From: Hahella sp. HN01
Lineage (GTDB): Bacteria; Pseudomonadota; Gammaproteobacteria; Pseudomonadales; Oleiphilaceae
NCBI RefSeq assembly: GCF_018986435.1
Contig: NZ_JAHMIN010000006.1
Coordinates: 150,190-193,139 of the forward strand
Reading direction: 5' to 3'
DNA length: 42,950 bases
In this document: one piece after another, positions 7,284 through 16,371 of the stretch
Numbering within the stretch: position 1 is the first letter of the stretch
Layout: each line of letters begins with the position of its first letter
Notes under the pieces: generated by a model
Database searches by the model: none
Told to the model about the DNA's origin: nothing
What the model saw: the letters and a program-made list of their open reading frames with translations, nothing else
Position numbers and translations under genes: made by a program

Positions 7284-10178
7284 TTATGTTACTACGCTTC
7301 GGTCCTCCTTTTGTAGATTCTTATCTTTAATAAGTTGTCCATTTCGCTCCCAGTAAAGTCCCATTTCTTTTGGATCGAGTCCTCCGGGAAGTCCAGACTT
7401 TGTTGGGTAGTAACCATCATTGACCTCTCCAGCCGAGAAAGCGTTACCCAAATGCTCTAGACAGTAATCTAAGAAGTAAAAGATATTATTTTCGTCTGGA
7501 GGCTCGAAACAAAATCTAAATATGTACTTATTCATTAGCTTTGCAATTCCGCCTTTATCGGTAGTTCCAGACTCGTCGTAAAATCCACAGCATACACCGG
7601 AGCCGCTAGGAGGTAACGCACTACTCAGTTGATATATCACGAATATGGCTACGTTGGAACGCGACGCCGAAATGTATTTCTCCAACGAAATAGAATCCTG
7701 CTTGGATTGACCATTCCGTGGTGACGGGCTGCTAATTGGAGGGGGGGCGTCTCCTAGAAATACTTCATCAGAGGTTTCACTAATTTCCTTATAGAAGTTC
7801 TTTCGTGGCGTTATGTATGCTCGCTTGAATAGAGAAAATATCCTCTGGGATATCTCTCTCATTTCCGCCAATTCGAGCTTTTTGACATCCCCTTCTATAG
7901 GGGCATTACTATTATTATGACGAATCAATGCTGCGTATAAATTGTGCAGCTGCGATTGGCGGTCTATTGAGCAAGAGAGCCTGAATGTCATGAGGTCACG
8001 CCATCCAAGGACGCCGCGAGCACTGGCTACTAAGCGTTGGAGTAGACCTTTACGCTTGTAGGAATGTTCGCCGAAAACCCGCCATGCTATCTCCATAACA
8101 TTAGTATCAGTATTCTTGTGGCGGTAGCGATGAATCTGGGTTTCTCCCCAGCCGGCACTATCCAAAAGTTGAAGTAATGTGTAGATGGATCTCTGTCTCA
8201 GTCCTCTATCGTTAATATCAATTGATGAGTAGCGAGGCAGATACTCGACAAGCGTATCTATGGCATTGTCAGTGATTACACGAGTGAAGCTATGAGCCTG
8301 ATTGGCAAGTATCCTCCAAAACTGATCGTGGGCATGATCTCCTTGTTCCAACCGGAAGTAATGGGACGATAGAACTGATTCAATAGATGCTCCTTTTAGA
8401 ACCTGATCCACTGCATCTTGGTAAAGTATAAAAGTCTCCCTTGGCTCAGGAGTGGCGAAATGTACAATTAGATTAAGGTACTTCTCTAAGGTCCTGAAAG
8501 AAGTTTGATTGAAGCAGGCGCGTGAGGCTAAATCCTTTTCATCTGGAATACTCCAATTTAAGTTCAGGGTGTCTGTGTGAAAAAGCTGTTTTAAGAGAAA
8601 GGTTGCAGTATTTTGTTCTTGTATTAATGCACAGAATTCACCTGTATTCTCATAACTGCTTTCCTTCGTATTGCGATTGACTGAGAAGATGCCACTGCGT
8701 CCCTGTGTCTCTTCGGCATAAATACGTCTGAACAGCCCAGGGTAGTTTAGATGTATGAGTATTAGATTAATAAGATCACGCTTATTAAAGTCTGTCCGGC
8801 CTAGATCGCTTTTCTCAAGCTGCATGAGCAGCATAGCATTGACAAAACGCTTCACTTTGCGTAAGTCGCCAACAAGCGGTAAATACTGAGTGGCGTTGTC
8901 TTTATCTTTGCCCAGAATATCTGCTAGTTCATTAAGCACTGAGCCTAGCTTCTGCATTGTATCAGGCGGAATTGTGGTTGATTGGTTAGCTTGAATTTTC
9001 CAATCCGTTTGTAAAAAATTCCGAATTTGTAAGCTATCAACAAATAGGCTTAACTTCACAGTTATAAATTTCTCTAGAAACTCTCTCGCCCTCGAACTTT
9101 CCTCTTGGCTTCCTGCAAGGATTTCTGTGTCGTAGCAGAGAACATAGGTCGCCTGAGAAAGATTAAATGTCCGGCGTATCGCAAACAGTACGTTGTTTAT
9201 GGTTTTAGTGTCTAAGCGATCAAGGTCATCAATGACGATTATTACACGACGATTAATGCGCTTCAGGACGTCATTAATATCATCAAGCAGCTCATCAGCG
9301 GTCTCTTGCGATGGTTCTAAAGTGAGCTTGAAGCCAAGGAATGAAATGTCGGCTTTCCCCTTTATCAACCGAGAGTATCGCGACACAGCAGGGCGAAACT
9401 CAGGAACGAATACTTTTTGTTGAATTGCTGAGGACAAGTCGCGAATCAAACGATCGGCAAGATCAGGCTCTGAGGCATAACGAAGAGGCTCAAATCGGCA
9501 AACAATGACTTTATCTTTTGCTTTTTCCCAATAATGTTGAGCAAGGTTGATAAAGCTAGTTTTGCCGACTCCCCATGGTCCATCGACCCCAAAGGTAAGT
9601 CCTGAATGGGCTTTGCTTTCAAGGACAGTATCCGCGAATGATTTGACCTGTTCGTCGCTGGCTAGCAGATCTTCCTTGTTGTTATCGACTTCCTCGTCGG
9701 CAAGGAAGCGAAGTTGTGGAGGGGCAGTATTGGGTCCTTGTTGTCGCCGCTGAACTAGAGGTGTCAAGAGTATCGTGCAGAGAAAAAGCAATACCGTTGG
9801 GCCTGAATAAGGATCTACATGTTTTAGTGTTTCGTGGACTTTGGATAGCAAGGGAGAGATCAAATAGTTTGTCCAGATGCCTACAATAATTATGATCAGC
9901 AAGTCGACGCGAAGACTTGAGCAAATCCGTGATGTAGCAAGATGTGCTCCTCGTTTGATGGCGTAGGTTAGACAGAGGCGAAATATGGCTAGTGATATGA
10001 CTACTATCCCCGTGGCTCTGATACAGAGGGGGACGTCTGACAAGATCCTAGCGAAGCTGTGTCCGAGGTAGTATGCGGACCACCCAACTTCAGCTCCCAC
10101 AAAACCTATGAATAACAGCCTCACGAACACCAGTAATTCAGGCATATTCATGGTTTGATCGTGTTTGTTGGAAGCCAT
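7284..10178 (-). CDS. Membrane-anchored KAP-type P-loop NTPase
   Basis: A 964-residue protein. Four hydrophobic segments at about 14-38, 52-74, 92-111 and 126-142 anchor the N-terminus. A KAP-type NTPase domain follows: Walker A GPWGVGKTS (200-208), Walker B VIIVIDDLDRLD (312-323), then the long helical region typical of KAP proteins, with FAIRRTFNLSQATYVLCYD after Walker B. The C-terminal 500 residues are mostly helical and unassigned. The start ATG has a GGAAAG site. KAP NTPases are membrane-associated STAND-like ATPases with patchy distribution, and several occur in phage-defence islands. Nearby nuclease genes make that plausible here, but it is inference. Base composition is lower in GC than the flanks, suggesting transfer. 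Confidence 0.85.
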   Translation of the reverse strand: MASNKHDQTMNMPELLVFVRLLFIGFVGAEVGWSAYYLGHSFARILSDVPLCIRATGIVVISLAIFRLCLTYAIKRGAHLATSRICSSLRVDLLIIIIVGIWTNYLISPLLSKVHETLKHVDPYSGPTVLLFLCTILLTPLVQRRQQGPNTAPPQLRFLADEEVDNNKEDLLASDEQVKSFADTVLESKAHSGLTFGVDGPWGVGKTSFINLAQHYWEKAKDKVIVCRFEPLRYASEPDLADRLIRDLSSAIQQKVFVPEFRPAVSRYSRLIKGKADISFLGFKLTLEPSQETADELLDDINDVLKRINRRVIIVIDDLDRLDTKTINNVLFAIRRTFNLSQATYVLCYDTEILAGSQEESSRAREFLEKFITVKLSLFVDSLQIRNFLQTDWKIQANQSTTIPPDTMQKLGSVLNELADILGKDKDNATQYLPLVGDLRKVKRFVNAMLLMQLEKSDLGRTDFNKRDLINLILIHLNYPGLFRRIYAEETQGRSGIFSVNRNTKESSYENTGEFCALIQEQNTATFLLKQLFHTDTLNLNWSIPDEKDLASRACFNQTSFRTLEKYLNLIVHFATPEPRETFILYQDAVDQVLKGASIESVLSSHYFRLEQGDHAHDQFWRILANQAHSFTRVITDNAIDTLVEYLPRYSSIDINDRGLRQRSIYTLLQLLDSAGWGETQIHRYRHKNTDTNVMEIAWRVFGEHSYKRKGLLQRLVASARGVLGWRDLMTFRLSCSIDRQSQLHNLYAALIRHNNSNAPIEGDVKKLELAEMREISQRIFSLFKRAYITPRKNFYKEISETSDEVFLGDAPPPISSPSPRNGQSKQDSISLEKYISASRSNVAIFVIYQLSSALPPSGSGVCCGFYDESGTTDKGGIAKLMNKYIFRFCFEPPDENNIFYFLDYCLEHLGNAFSAGEVNDGYYPTKSGLPGGLDPKEMGLYWERNGQLIKDKNLQKEDRSVVT

Positions 10179-10434
10179 TAATTTCTTTCCGAGAAACGGG
10201 CTAGATCACAATATATCCCATCAGTTTCGGTCATGCTCCATCGGAAAAACTAGTACAGGAGTTGTATGACCAAACATAGAGAATATAGACCAGTGACCGG
10301 CACGAAGCGCCACCACCGCCGGCTAGCATTCAGAGAGAAATCCCTATATGGTGATTAATCTGTTGCTACTTCACTGATTTATCTCGTTATTCGAAAACGA
10401 ACCAGAAATCAGGCGAATACGGACTGGAGGAGGA

Positions 10435-10827
10435 ATGATGGCGATCGTATTGATGACGCTGATTGGCTTAACGGTGGCCGCGTGGCTTTGGCTGGCCCTA
10501 ATGGCCATTCTGGCGGTGAAGAACGATGACACGCTGGAAACGAGCCAAAAAGCGCTACAGTTTTTTATCATACTCGTGGCGCCACTTTTCGGCTCCTTAA
10601 TGGCGCTTTATCTGGTAAACCAGTACTCGCCTGAAGCCATACCGCATCGGCTGATTCCATGGCCGTTCAAAAGCTTCTTAAGCAGTTCGTCTCAAGCTTA
10701 CAACGGCGGCGTAGACAACTCAGCAGGCACTGCATATGACTTCGCCATCAGCGCGCGTCATGATAGTGGCATGTTCGATATGGGGTCTGATGGCGGCGGT
10801 GGTGGCGATGGAGGAGGCGGAGACTAA
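10435..10827 (+). CDS. Small membrane protein with Gly/Asp C-terminal tail
   Basis: A 130-residue protein with two hydrophobic helices (about 3-28 and 43-63), a polar middle, and a C-terminal tail SDGGGGGDGGGGD. The ATG at 10435 follows a strong GGAGGAGGA site; the second ATG at 10438 is equally possible. I do not know a named family, but a second, otherwise unrelated small membrane protein in this window (24184-24423) ends in the same kind of tail. Such Gly-rich termini are flexible and may be a sorting or interaction signal. Function unknown. Confidence 0.75.
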   Translation: MMAIVLMTLIGLTVAAWLWLALMAILAVKNDDTLETSQKALQFFIILVAPLFGSLMALYLVNQYSPEAIPHRLIPWPFKSFLSSSSQAYNGGVDNSAGTAYDFAISARHDSGMFDMGSDGGGGGDGGGGD

Positions 10828-11009
10828 CCCTTCTCTGATAACCACCTGGGTTCCTTCTCATCACCCCAAAATACGCCAATACGCACTCAGTTTCTTCCTG
10901 TAGCAAAAGCCAACCAAACATAACAACTTTCCGGGCTTGCAGCCCTTGCCAATTCCTCTTTCTAGCCTAGTTTTTAAACACGGTGGTAATACTGGCTGAG
11001 GGAGGTTTT

Positions 11010-11756
11010 ATGCGTTTGTATAGCTACAAAATGACCCACGATTCAGGCTTTGCGCCCAATCCATTTGGCGAGTGCTTAACCTTGGCGACTTGCAAACCCT
11101 ATATCCGAATGAACGATAACGTTGAGAAGGGAACGTGGATTGCTGGATTCTCATCCGTTGCTTTAAATCGCGATGCAGTAGGTTGCGAGCGACTTGTCTA
11201 TTTGATGGAAGTGTCGGAGAAGCTACCCATTGGGGACTATTATAAAGACTCTCGCTTTCAGAATAAGATTCCAGATATTTCGGCGAAGAGCGCGATAGAG
11301 CGAGCCGGAGATAATATTTACGAATTACTGCCGTCAGGCGACCAAGAAGATTACACACACTATCGGCAGGTCAAGAATCCTAGCCACTGGGATATAAAGC
11401 AGGACAAGCCTCATATGGGGTGTCAGAAGGAAGATATCTCTGGTGAGAATGTGTTGATTGCGAAGACGTTTTATTACTTCGGCCGCAAACCGCTGGTGAT
11501 TCCAGACCACCTTCGGCCTTCTGTTCCCAAGGGCTCATCAGTCTATGGCAACCTAACGGAAGGTCAAAAAGCAGGCGACTTTATTGACTTTATTAAGACG
11601 TACAAAAAAGGCCTGATTCATCTCCCCCACACATTCGACGCCGACGAAAAAACATGCAGCAGCTGCGCCCCCAAACCTACGAAAAAAGCGCCAAAAACGA
11701 CCTGCGCGCCCCCTAATCAAAATCCCGCTCGCCGGGCAGCCACTCAATCACATTAA
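11010..11756 (+). CDS. Nmad2-type nucleotide-modification-associated domain protein
   Basis: A 248-residue protein starting at the ATG at 11010, four bases after a perfect GGGAGG site. Residues 1-180 match the Nmad2 pattern I know: RLYSYKMTHDSGFAPNPF, CLTLATCKPYIR, GTWIAGF, RLVYLMEVSEKL, YYKDSRFQNKIP, DNIYEL and LIAKTFYYFGRKPL. Nmad2 domains were defined by comparative genomics as associated with modified-base metabolism in phages and bacteria; the molecular activity is not established. The last 45 residues are Lys/Pro/Cys-rich and may be junk read-through, since the final 44 bases overlap the convergent gene. No other modified-base gene is beside it. Confidence 0.8.
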   Translation: MRLYSYKMTHDSGFAPNPFGECLTLATCKPYIRMNDNVEKGTWIAGFSSVALNRDAVGCERLVYLMEVSEKLPIGDYYKDSRFQNKIPDISAKSAIERAGDNIYELLPSGDQEDYTHYRQVKNPSHWDIKQDKPHMGCQKEDISGENVLIAKTFYYFGRKPLVIPDHLRPSVPKGSSVYGNLTEGQKAGDFIDFIKTYKKGLIHLPHTFDADEKTCSSCAPKPTKKAPKTTCAPPNQNPARRAATQSH

Positions 11757-12504
11757 AGCGCTCGGCGATCTCCCGGTATGCCGGTTGCTGGCGGAATTGT
11801 TTGTAGGCGATGGCGAATTCATAGGCGAGTTTCGTGTCGCTTTGGCGGCTGAAGCCAATGTACATGGGTTCGGAGGGGAATAGGGCGCCTTGCAGCGGTT
11901 GTACGACGTCTTCCAGGTTTTCGATAGCGGTTTTACTACGCAGCATGGCGTTAGAGCCGCCCAGTATGGCGTCGTAGCGGTCGTTGACCAGCATGAGGAA
12001 GAGTTGCGCCATGGTGACGGTGCGTTGTTGCAGCGGATAATTGTTGCGGATTAACGCCACCGCCTCGTCATTGATGTGATAGCCGGTAGGGACGGCGACG
12101 CGCCAGCGGGTGACGAAATGCTCCAGCGGCGGGTCGTAGAGAATTTCATTGGCGCGGGACTTTTTGATGTAGATAGTGCTCTGTGAAATGTGCAGAAGAT
12201 TGTCGGGCAGATAAAGGGCGAACTTCTCGCGCTCAATGGACTTCGCCATGTAGGTCACGGCGTTCACTTCACCGCTTTCCAGCATCTTGATGACGCTGGT
12301 CCAGGGCAGACGCACGAACTCGACCTTCCATCCCAGACTGGCCGTCACCTGCTTGACGACCTCAGTATGAAAGCCAGTCAGCTCACCGGAATCCGTCACA
12401 TACTCAAAGGGCTTGTTGTTGGCGTCCTCCATGCCGATGATTAAGGTCTGCGCGAGCACCCCCTGCGAAAACAGCGCAAACCAGAGCCACAGACCATAAC
12501 GCAT
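11713..12504 (-). CDS. Periplasmic amino-acid-binding-like protein (SBP_bac_3)
   Basis: A 263-residue protein with a Sec signal peptide (residues 1-18, cleaved around VLAQ) and the fold pattern of family 3 solute-binding proteins: LIIGMEDANNKPFEYV, LTGFHTEVVKQV, VEFVRLPWTSVIKMLESGEVNAV and the late YDAILGG. No permease or ATPase gene is adjacent. Stand-alone members of this kind are frequent in marine gammaproteobacteria and may serve sensing rather than transport. The gene ends inside the convergent Nmad2-type gene (44-base overlap). Ligand unknown. Confidence 0.88.
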   Translation of the reverse strand: MRYGLWLWFALFSQGVLAQTLIIGMEDANNKPFEYVTDSGELTGFHTEVVKQVTASLGWKVEFVRLPWTSVIKMLESGEVNAVTYMAKSIEREKFALYLPDNLLHISQSTIYIKKSRANEILYDPPLEHFVTRWRVAVPTGYHINDEAVALIRNNYPLQQRTVTMAQLFLMLVNDRYDAILGGSNAMLRSKTAIENLEDVVQPLQGALFPSEPMYIGFSRQSDTKLAYEFAIAYKQFRQQPAYREIAERFNVIEWLPGERDFD

Positions 12505-12755
12505 TACTTTCCCTCCCAGGCAATAGTGACAGTATAGTTACGATCTCCCAGGCGCTCGATAAATCTGCATGAATCTGTCCGGGAACACCTTTTTCTATAC
12601 AAAGACCGTGGGTTGAGATCGGCGGCTCCGTTTGGAAAACAGAAAAAAAACCGGCGCCGCTGCAAATTCAGCCTGGGCTATTTCTGTTCACCTAACCGGC
12701 CTAGCTCAAAAATCCCTGCGACATTTTGCCGCATCCATCTCCCGTAAAGGCTTCA

Positions 12756-12787
12756 TTACTATGCCCTTTTTCTAACATTCATAGTAA
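12756..12787. promoter_or_regulatory. Inverted repeat in front of the TonB receptor operon
   Basis: TTACTATG and CATAGTAA form an eight-base perfect inverted repeat with a 16-base spacer. Its right arm abuts the AAGGGGA ribosome-binding site of the TonB receptor. It could be an operator or a leader stem-loop. No Fur-type palindrome is visible in 12505-12796. Confidence 0.4.
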
Positions 12788-12796
12788 GGGGACATT

Positions 12797-15046
12797 ATGC
12801 GCCTGAACCGCGCGATTGGAGCTGTAGCAAGCCTTGCGCTGCCATTGGGGGCCGCGGCGGAAGAGGCCACGGTGTTACAAGCGGTGGAAGTAGTGGGAGA
12901 ACGGCCCGCGTTGGTGACCGAGCCGACGGCTTTACAAACGGAAGTCATGGCGGAGAAACTGGAGAACATCAACAGTCCAGAGGTATCCGATGCGCTTAAA
13001 TACGAGCCTAACCTGATCGTGCGCAAACGCTATATCGGCGACCGTAACGCCACCTTATCCTTCCGTGAGACGCACACCACCCAGACCGCGCGCGCCGTGG
13101 TGATGGGGGATGGCGTCATGCTGAGCAACTTCCTGGGCTCCAGCTTCAACTTCGCGCCGCGATGGAGCTTGATGCAGCCGGAGGAAATCGAGTGGATCGA
13201 AGTGCTGTATGGACCTTACTCCGCGGAATACAGCGGCAACGCCATGGGCGGCGCGGTGATCATGCACGGCCGCATGCCGGAACAGCGTGAGGCGCAGGTG
13301 AGCGCGGGCGCGTTCCTGCAGGATTTCAGCGCTTACGGCACAGATGAAACCTACTTTGGCTACAAAACCCACGCTTCATTTGGCGACCGCCAGGGACCCT
13401 GGAGTTACTTCCTGGCGACGGACTGGCTGCAGAACGAAGGACATCCACAAAGCTTCGGCATCGCCTCTGGCGCCGGCGGCGCCCCGGTGGGCAATCCTGT
13501 CGAGGGCGCCCATGACTATCCGGCCGGGGGCTATCTGTATAACTCCGCCGGGCGCAGCGACATCGGCGAAAGCGTCAGCAAAATCAAGCTGGGCTACGAC
13601 ATCAACGAGCGCCTGCAAGCCAGACTGACGCTGGCGTATCTCGACCGCAACGAAGACAGCCTCAATCCGGAAACCTATCTGCGCGACGCCGCAGGCCAGC
13701 CCGTGTATAACGGCGACGTGGATATCGACGGCGCCAGTTACAAAGTCAGCAGTCAGCGCCTGGGCGAATCCGAAGCGAAAGACCTGATCTACGGCGCTGA
13801 ACTGGAAGGCGCGCTGGGAGACGGATGGGAAATCAAGTCCGCCGTGTCCCTGTATGACGTGCTGGAGCAAAAGCAACGCCGTTCTGGAACCAACTACGAA
13901 GACGCGCAAGCCAACGGCGCGGGAACCCTGACGGAAGACCAAGGGACGGGCTGGGAGACCGCCGACGTCAAATTCGGCCATCGTCACGACGGCGGCTGGT
14001 TGGGCGACCGCGTTTTGTTTGGCTATCACTTTGATCGCTATCGGCTGGATCAGGCCAACTACAACACCACTCACTGGCGCAGCGACGACATCGCCAGCTT
14101 GAGCGGCGACACGGAAGGAACCACCCGCACCCATGCGCTGTTCGTGGAAAACGAATGGACGCTGGCCCCGGCCTGGGGAATGACGCTGGGCGCCCGGCAG
14201 GAGTGGTGGCGCGCCTATGACGGCAAGCTGGCGCGGGATTTCGGCCCTGATCGGGTGAGCGCGGCCTATCCGGAAAGAAGCGAATCCGATCTGTCCCCCA
14301 AAGCCAGTTTCAGCTATCGCCCCAATGCGGACTGGAGCGCCACTTTGTCTCTGGCGCTGGCTTATCGCTATCCCACCGTGGGCGAGCTGTATCAGGGCTC
14401 CATCGACAATACCGGCGCCTTCAACGCCAGCTTTGATCCTGATTTGAAGAAAGAAAAAAGCTTCGCCAAGAACCTGACGGTCAAACGCAGTTTCGACAGC
14501 GCCTCGGTGACCGTCAGCCTGTGGGAAAACGACGTGGATGACGCCATCTACCGGCAGACCAATGTGCTCACCGGCGTCACCAATTATCAGAATGTCGATC
14601 GTGTGCGCTCTCGCGGCGTGGAGCTGGTGACCGGCTTTCAGAACGTGCTGACGCCCGGGCTGGATCTGGACTTCAACCTGTCCTTCACCGATGCGGAAAT
14701 CCTCAAGAACAGCGGCGCTCCGGAGTCTGAGGGTAAACAGTTTCCCCGCGTTCCCAAATGGCGCGCCAACGCGCTGGCGGGCTATCAGGCGACGGAGCAG
14801 TTGCGCCTGGGCGGCGGCGTTCGTTACGCCAGCGATCCCTACGATAGCCTGGACAACAGCGACGGCGACCGTAGCGGCTTCGGCTATACCGACAGCTTCC
14901 TGGTGTTCGACGCTCGTGCGGCATACGCACTGGATGAGCATTTCTCAGTCGCCGGCGGAGTGGATAACCTCACCGACGAACGTTATTACGTGTATCACCC
15001 GTATCCGGGTCGAACCTACTATGCGGAGGTCAAATGGAAATATTGA
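12797..15046 (+). CDS. TonB-dependent outer membrane receptor
   Basis: A 749-residue receptor of standard length. A signal peptide (about 1-21) is followed by a short TonB-box-like segment (ATVLQAVEVVGE). The plug domain runs to about residue 160 (NINSPEVSDALKYEPNLIVRKR, EWIEVLYGPYSAEYSGNAMGGAVIM). The beta-barrel ends in the family-typical NLTDERYYVYHPYPGRTYYAEVKWKY (shown in parts) with an aromatic last strand. AAGGGGA precedes the ATG. It is the first gene of a three-gene operon, overlapping the next by 13 bases. The partner genes carry Cys/His motifs, so a metal or metal complex is a plausible substrate. Absence of a visible Fur box argues against simple iron control. Confidence 0.95.
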   Translation: MRLNRAIGAVASLALPLGAAAEEATVLQAVEVVGERPALVTEPTALQTEVMAEKLENINSPEVSDALKYEPNLIVRKRYIGDRNATLSFRETHTTQTARAVVMGDGVMLSNFLGSSFNFAPRWSLMQPEEIEWIEVLYGPYSAEYSGNAMGGAVIMHGRMPEQREAQVSAGAFLQDFSAYGTDETYFGYKTHASFGDRQGPWSYFLATDWLQNEGHPQSFGIASGAGGAPVGNPVEGAHDYPAGGYLYNSAGRSDIGESVSKIKLGYDINERLQARLTLAYLDRNEDSLNPETYLRDAAGQPVYNGDVDIDGASYKVSSQRLGESEAKDLIYGAELEGALGDGWEIKSAVSLYDVLEQKQRRSGTNYEDAQANGAGTLTEDQGTGWETADVKFGHRHDGGWLGDRVLFGYHFDRYRLDQANYNTTHWRSDDIASLSGDTEGTTRTHALFVENEWTLAPAWGMTLGARQEWWRAYDGKLARDFGPDRVSAAYPERSESDLSPKASFSYRPNADWSATLSLALAYRYPTVGELYQGSIDNTGAFNASFDPDLKKEKSFAKNLTVKRSFDSASVTVSLWENDVDDAIYRQTNVLTGVTNYQNVDRVRSRGVELVTGFQNVLTPGLDLDFNLSFTDAEILKNSGAPESEGKQFPRVPKWRANALAGYQATEQLRLGGGVRYASDPYDSLDNSDGDRSGFGYTDSFLVFDARAAYALDEHFSVAGGVDNLTDERYYVYHPYPGRTYYAEVKWKY

Positions 15047-16371
15047 ATCTGCGCCTGTTGCGCGTCGCTGTGATGGCGGCCGCGGCGGGCCTTGCAAGCG
15101 GCGGCGTATACGCGCACGGCGACAAGCATGGCGCGCACAATGACAAGAGCGGCGGCCATCATGGCGCGGCGGCGCCCGCAGGCCCTTGCGCCGATCCCAC
15201 CGCGCTGCCGTCATTAAACTGCGCCAAGTCGCCCACGCCGGCGTTCGGCCACGATGGGCGACTATGGATCACCTGGTATTCCCGCGGACATATCTACATC
15301 CAGCATTCCGACGATAACGGCGCCACGTTCAGCGCGCCTCAGGCGGTGAACCCGATCCCGGAGCCAGTGGACGACCAGGGCGAAGATCGGCCGCAAGTGG
15401 CGCTGGGGCCGCGTAACGAAATCTATCTGCTGTGGACCCGCAAGCTGGATAAACCCTACACCGGGCATATCCGTTTCAGCCGCTCCCTGGACGGCGGCCG
15501 CACCTTCAGTGCGCCGATCAATGTGAACGACGACAAAGACGTCATCGCCCATCGCTTTCCTACCTTCCGGGTGAATGATCGCGGCGAGATCTTTGTGGTG
15601 TGGGTGGATAAGCGGGATCTGGAAGCGGCCAAGGCCGCCAACAAGGAATACGCTGGCGCTGCGCTCTATTACGGCGTCTCCACGGATAACGGCGCGTCTT
15701 TCCAGACCAGCCGCAAACTATCGGACAACTCCTGCGAATGCTGCCGCATCGCCATGGAGCTGGACGAGCAGGGGCTGCCGGTGATTCTGTATCGACAGGT
15801 GTTCGACGGCGGCGTGCGCGACCATGCGGTGATCACCTTCAGCGATCTGACCTCGCACTCCGCGCCGCAACGGGTGAGCGATGATCAGTGGAAGCTGGAT
15901 GGCTGTCCCCACCACGGTCCGGCGCTGGCGACGAGCGGCGACCGACAACATCTGGCCTGGTTCACCGCGGGAGAGAACCGTCAGGGTCTGTTCTACGCCC
16001 ATTCCTCTAAAGACGGCTTCAGCAAGCCCATGGCCTTTGGCGGTCCTGGGGCGGAGCGTCCCATGATCGAAGCGCTGGGCGATCACGTCGTTCTCACCTG
16101 GAAGGCCTTCGCCGACGACCGCACCCGCACCTTCATGCAGATATCCGAGGACGGCGGCGATTCCTGGAGCGCCGCCACGGAAGTGGTCAATACCGAAGGC
16201 GCGTCGGATCATCCGTTGCTGGTTAACGATGGCGACAAGATTTATCTGTCTTGGCAGACGGCGCAGGAGGGCTATCGTTTGACGGCGTTGCCGGAATCCA
16301 ACGCGGAAGTCGCGGCCAACGCCTCGATCAAGAACGCGGAGAGTCACCATGAACACAAGGAGTCGTTGTGA
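15034..16371 (+). CDS. Secreted Asp-box (BNR) beta-propeller with CxCC and CPHHGP motifs
   Basis: A 445-residue exported protein. Signal peptide 1-27; then a His/Gly-rich stretch (residues 28-46, seven His); then a sialidase-like propeller with four Asp boxes: SDDNGATF (92), SLDGGRTF (151), STDNGASF (216) and SEDGGDSW near the C-terminus. In place of a clear sialidase active site it has NSCECCRIAMEL (Cys234, 236, 237), RDHAVITF and DGCPHHGPAL (291-296), plus a His/Glu-rich tail. Cys/His clusters of this kind suggest metal or heme binding, not sugar hydrolysis. The start has GGAGG and overlaps the TonB receptor by 13 bases. The stop overlaps the next start, so all three proteins are probably made together. 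Databases may call it exo-alpha-sialidase; I doubt that activity. Confidence 0.85.
   Translation: MEILNLRLLRVAVMAAAAGLASGGVYAHGDKHGAHNDKSGGHHGAAAPAGPCADPTALPSLNCAKSPTPAFGHDGRLWITWYSRGHIYIQHSDDNGATFSAPQAVNPIPEPVDDQGEDRPQVALGPRNEIYLLWTRKLDKPYTGHIRFSRSLDGGRTFSAPINVNDDKDVIAHRFPTFRVNDRGEIFVVWVDKRDLEAAKAANKEYAGAALYYGVSTDNGASFQTSRKLSDNSCECCRIAMELDEQGLPVILYRQVFDGGVRDHAVITFSDLTSHSAPQRVSDDQWKLDGCPHHGPALATSGDRQHLAWFTAGENRQGLFYAHSSKDGFSKPMAFGGPGAERPMIEALGDHVVLTWKAFADDRTRTFMQISEDGGDSWSAATEVVNTEGASDHPLLVNDGDKIYLSWQTAQEGYRLTALPESNAEVAANASIKNAESHHEHKESL

Noticed and set aside
13376-14941. A 521-codon minus-strand frame inside the TonB receptor gene
   Set aside because: Antisense to a clear TonB receptor; the translation is Ala/Val/Gln-rich without domains and arises from GC-rich codon use.
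15034-16371. True exo-alpha-sialidase
   Set aside because: Asp boxes are present, but I see no sialidase Arg triad context; CxCC and CPHHGP motifs and the operon suggest a different role.
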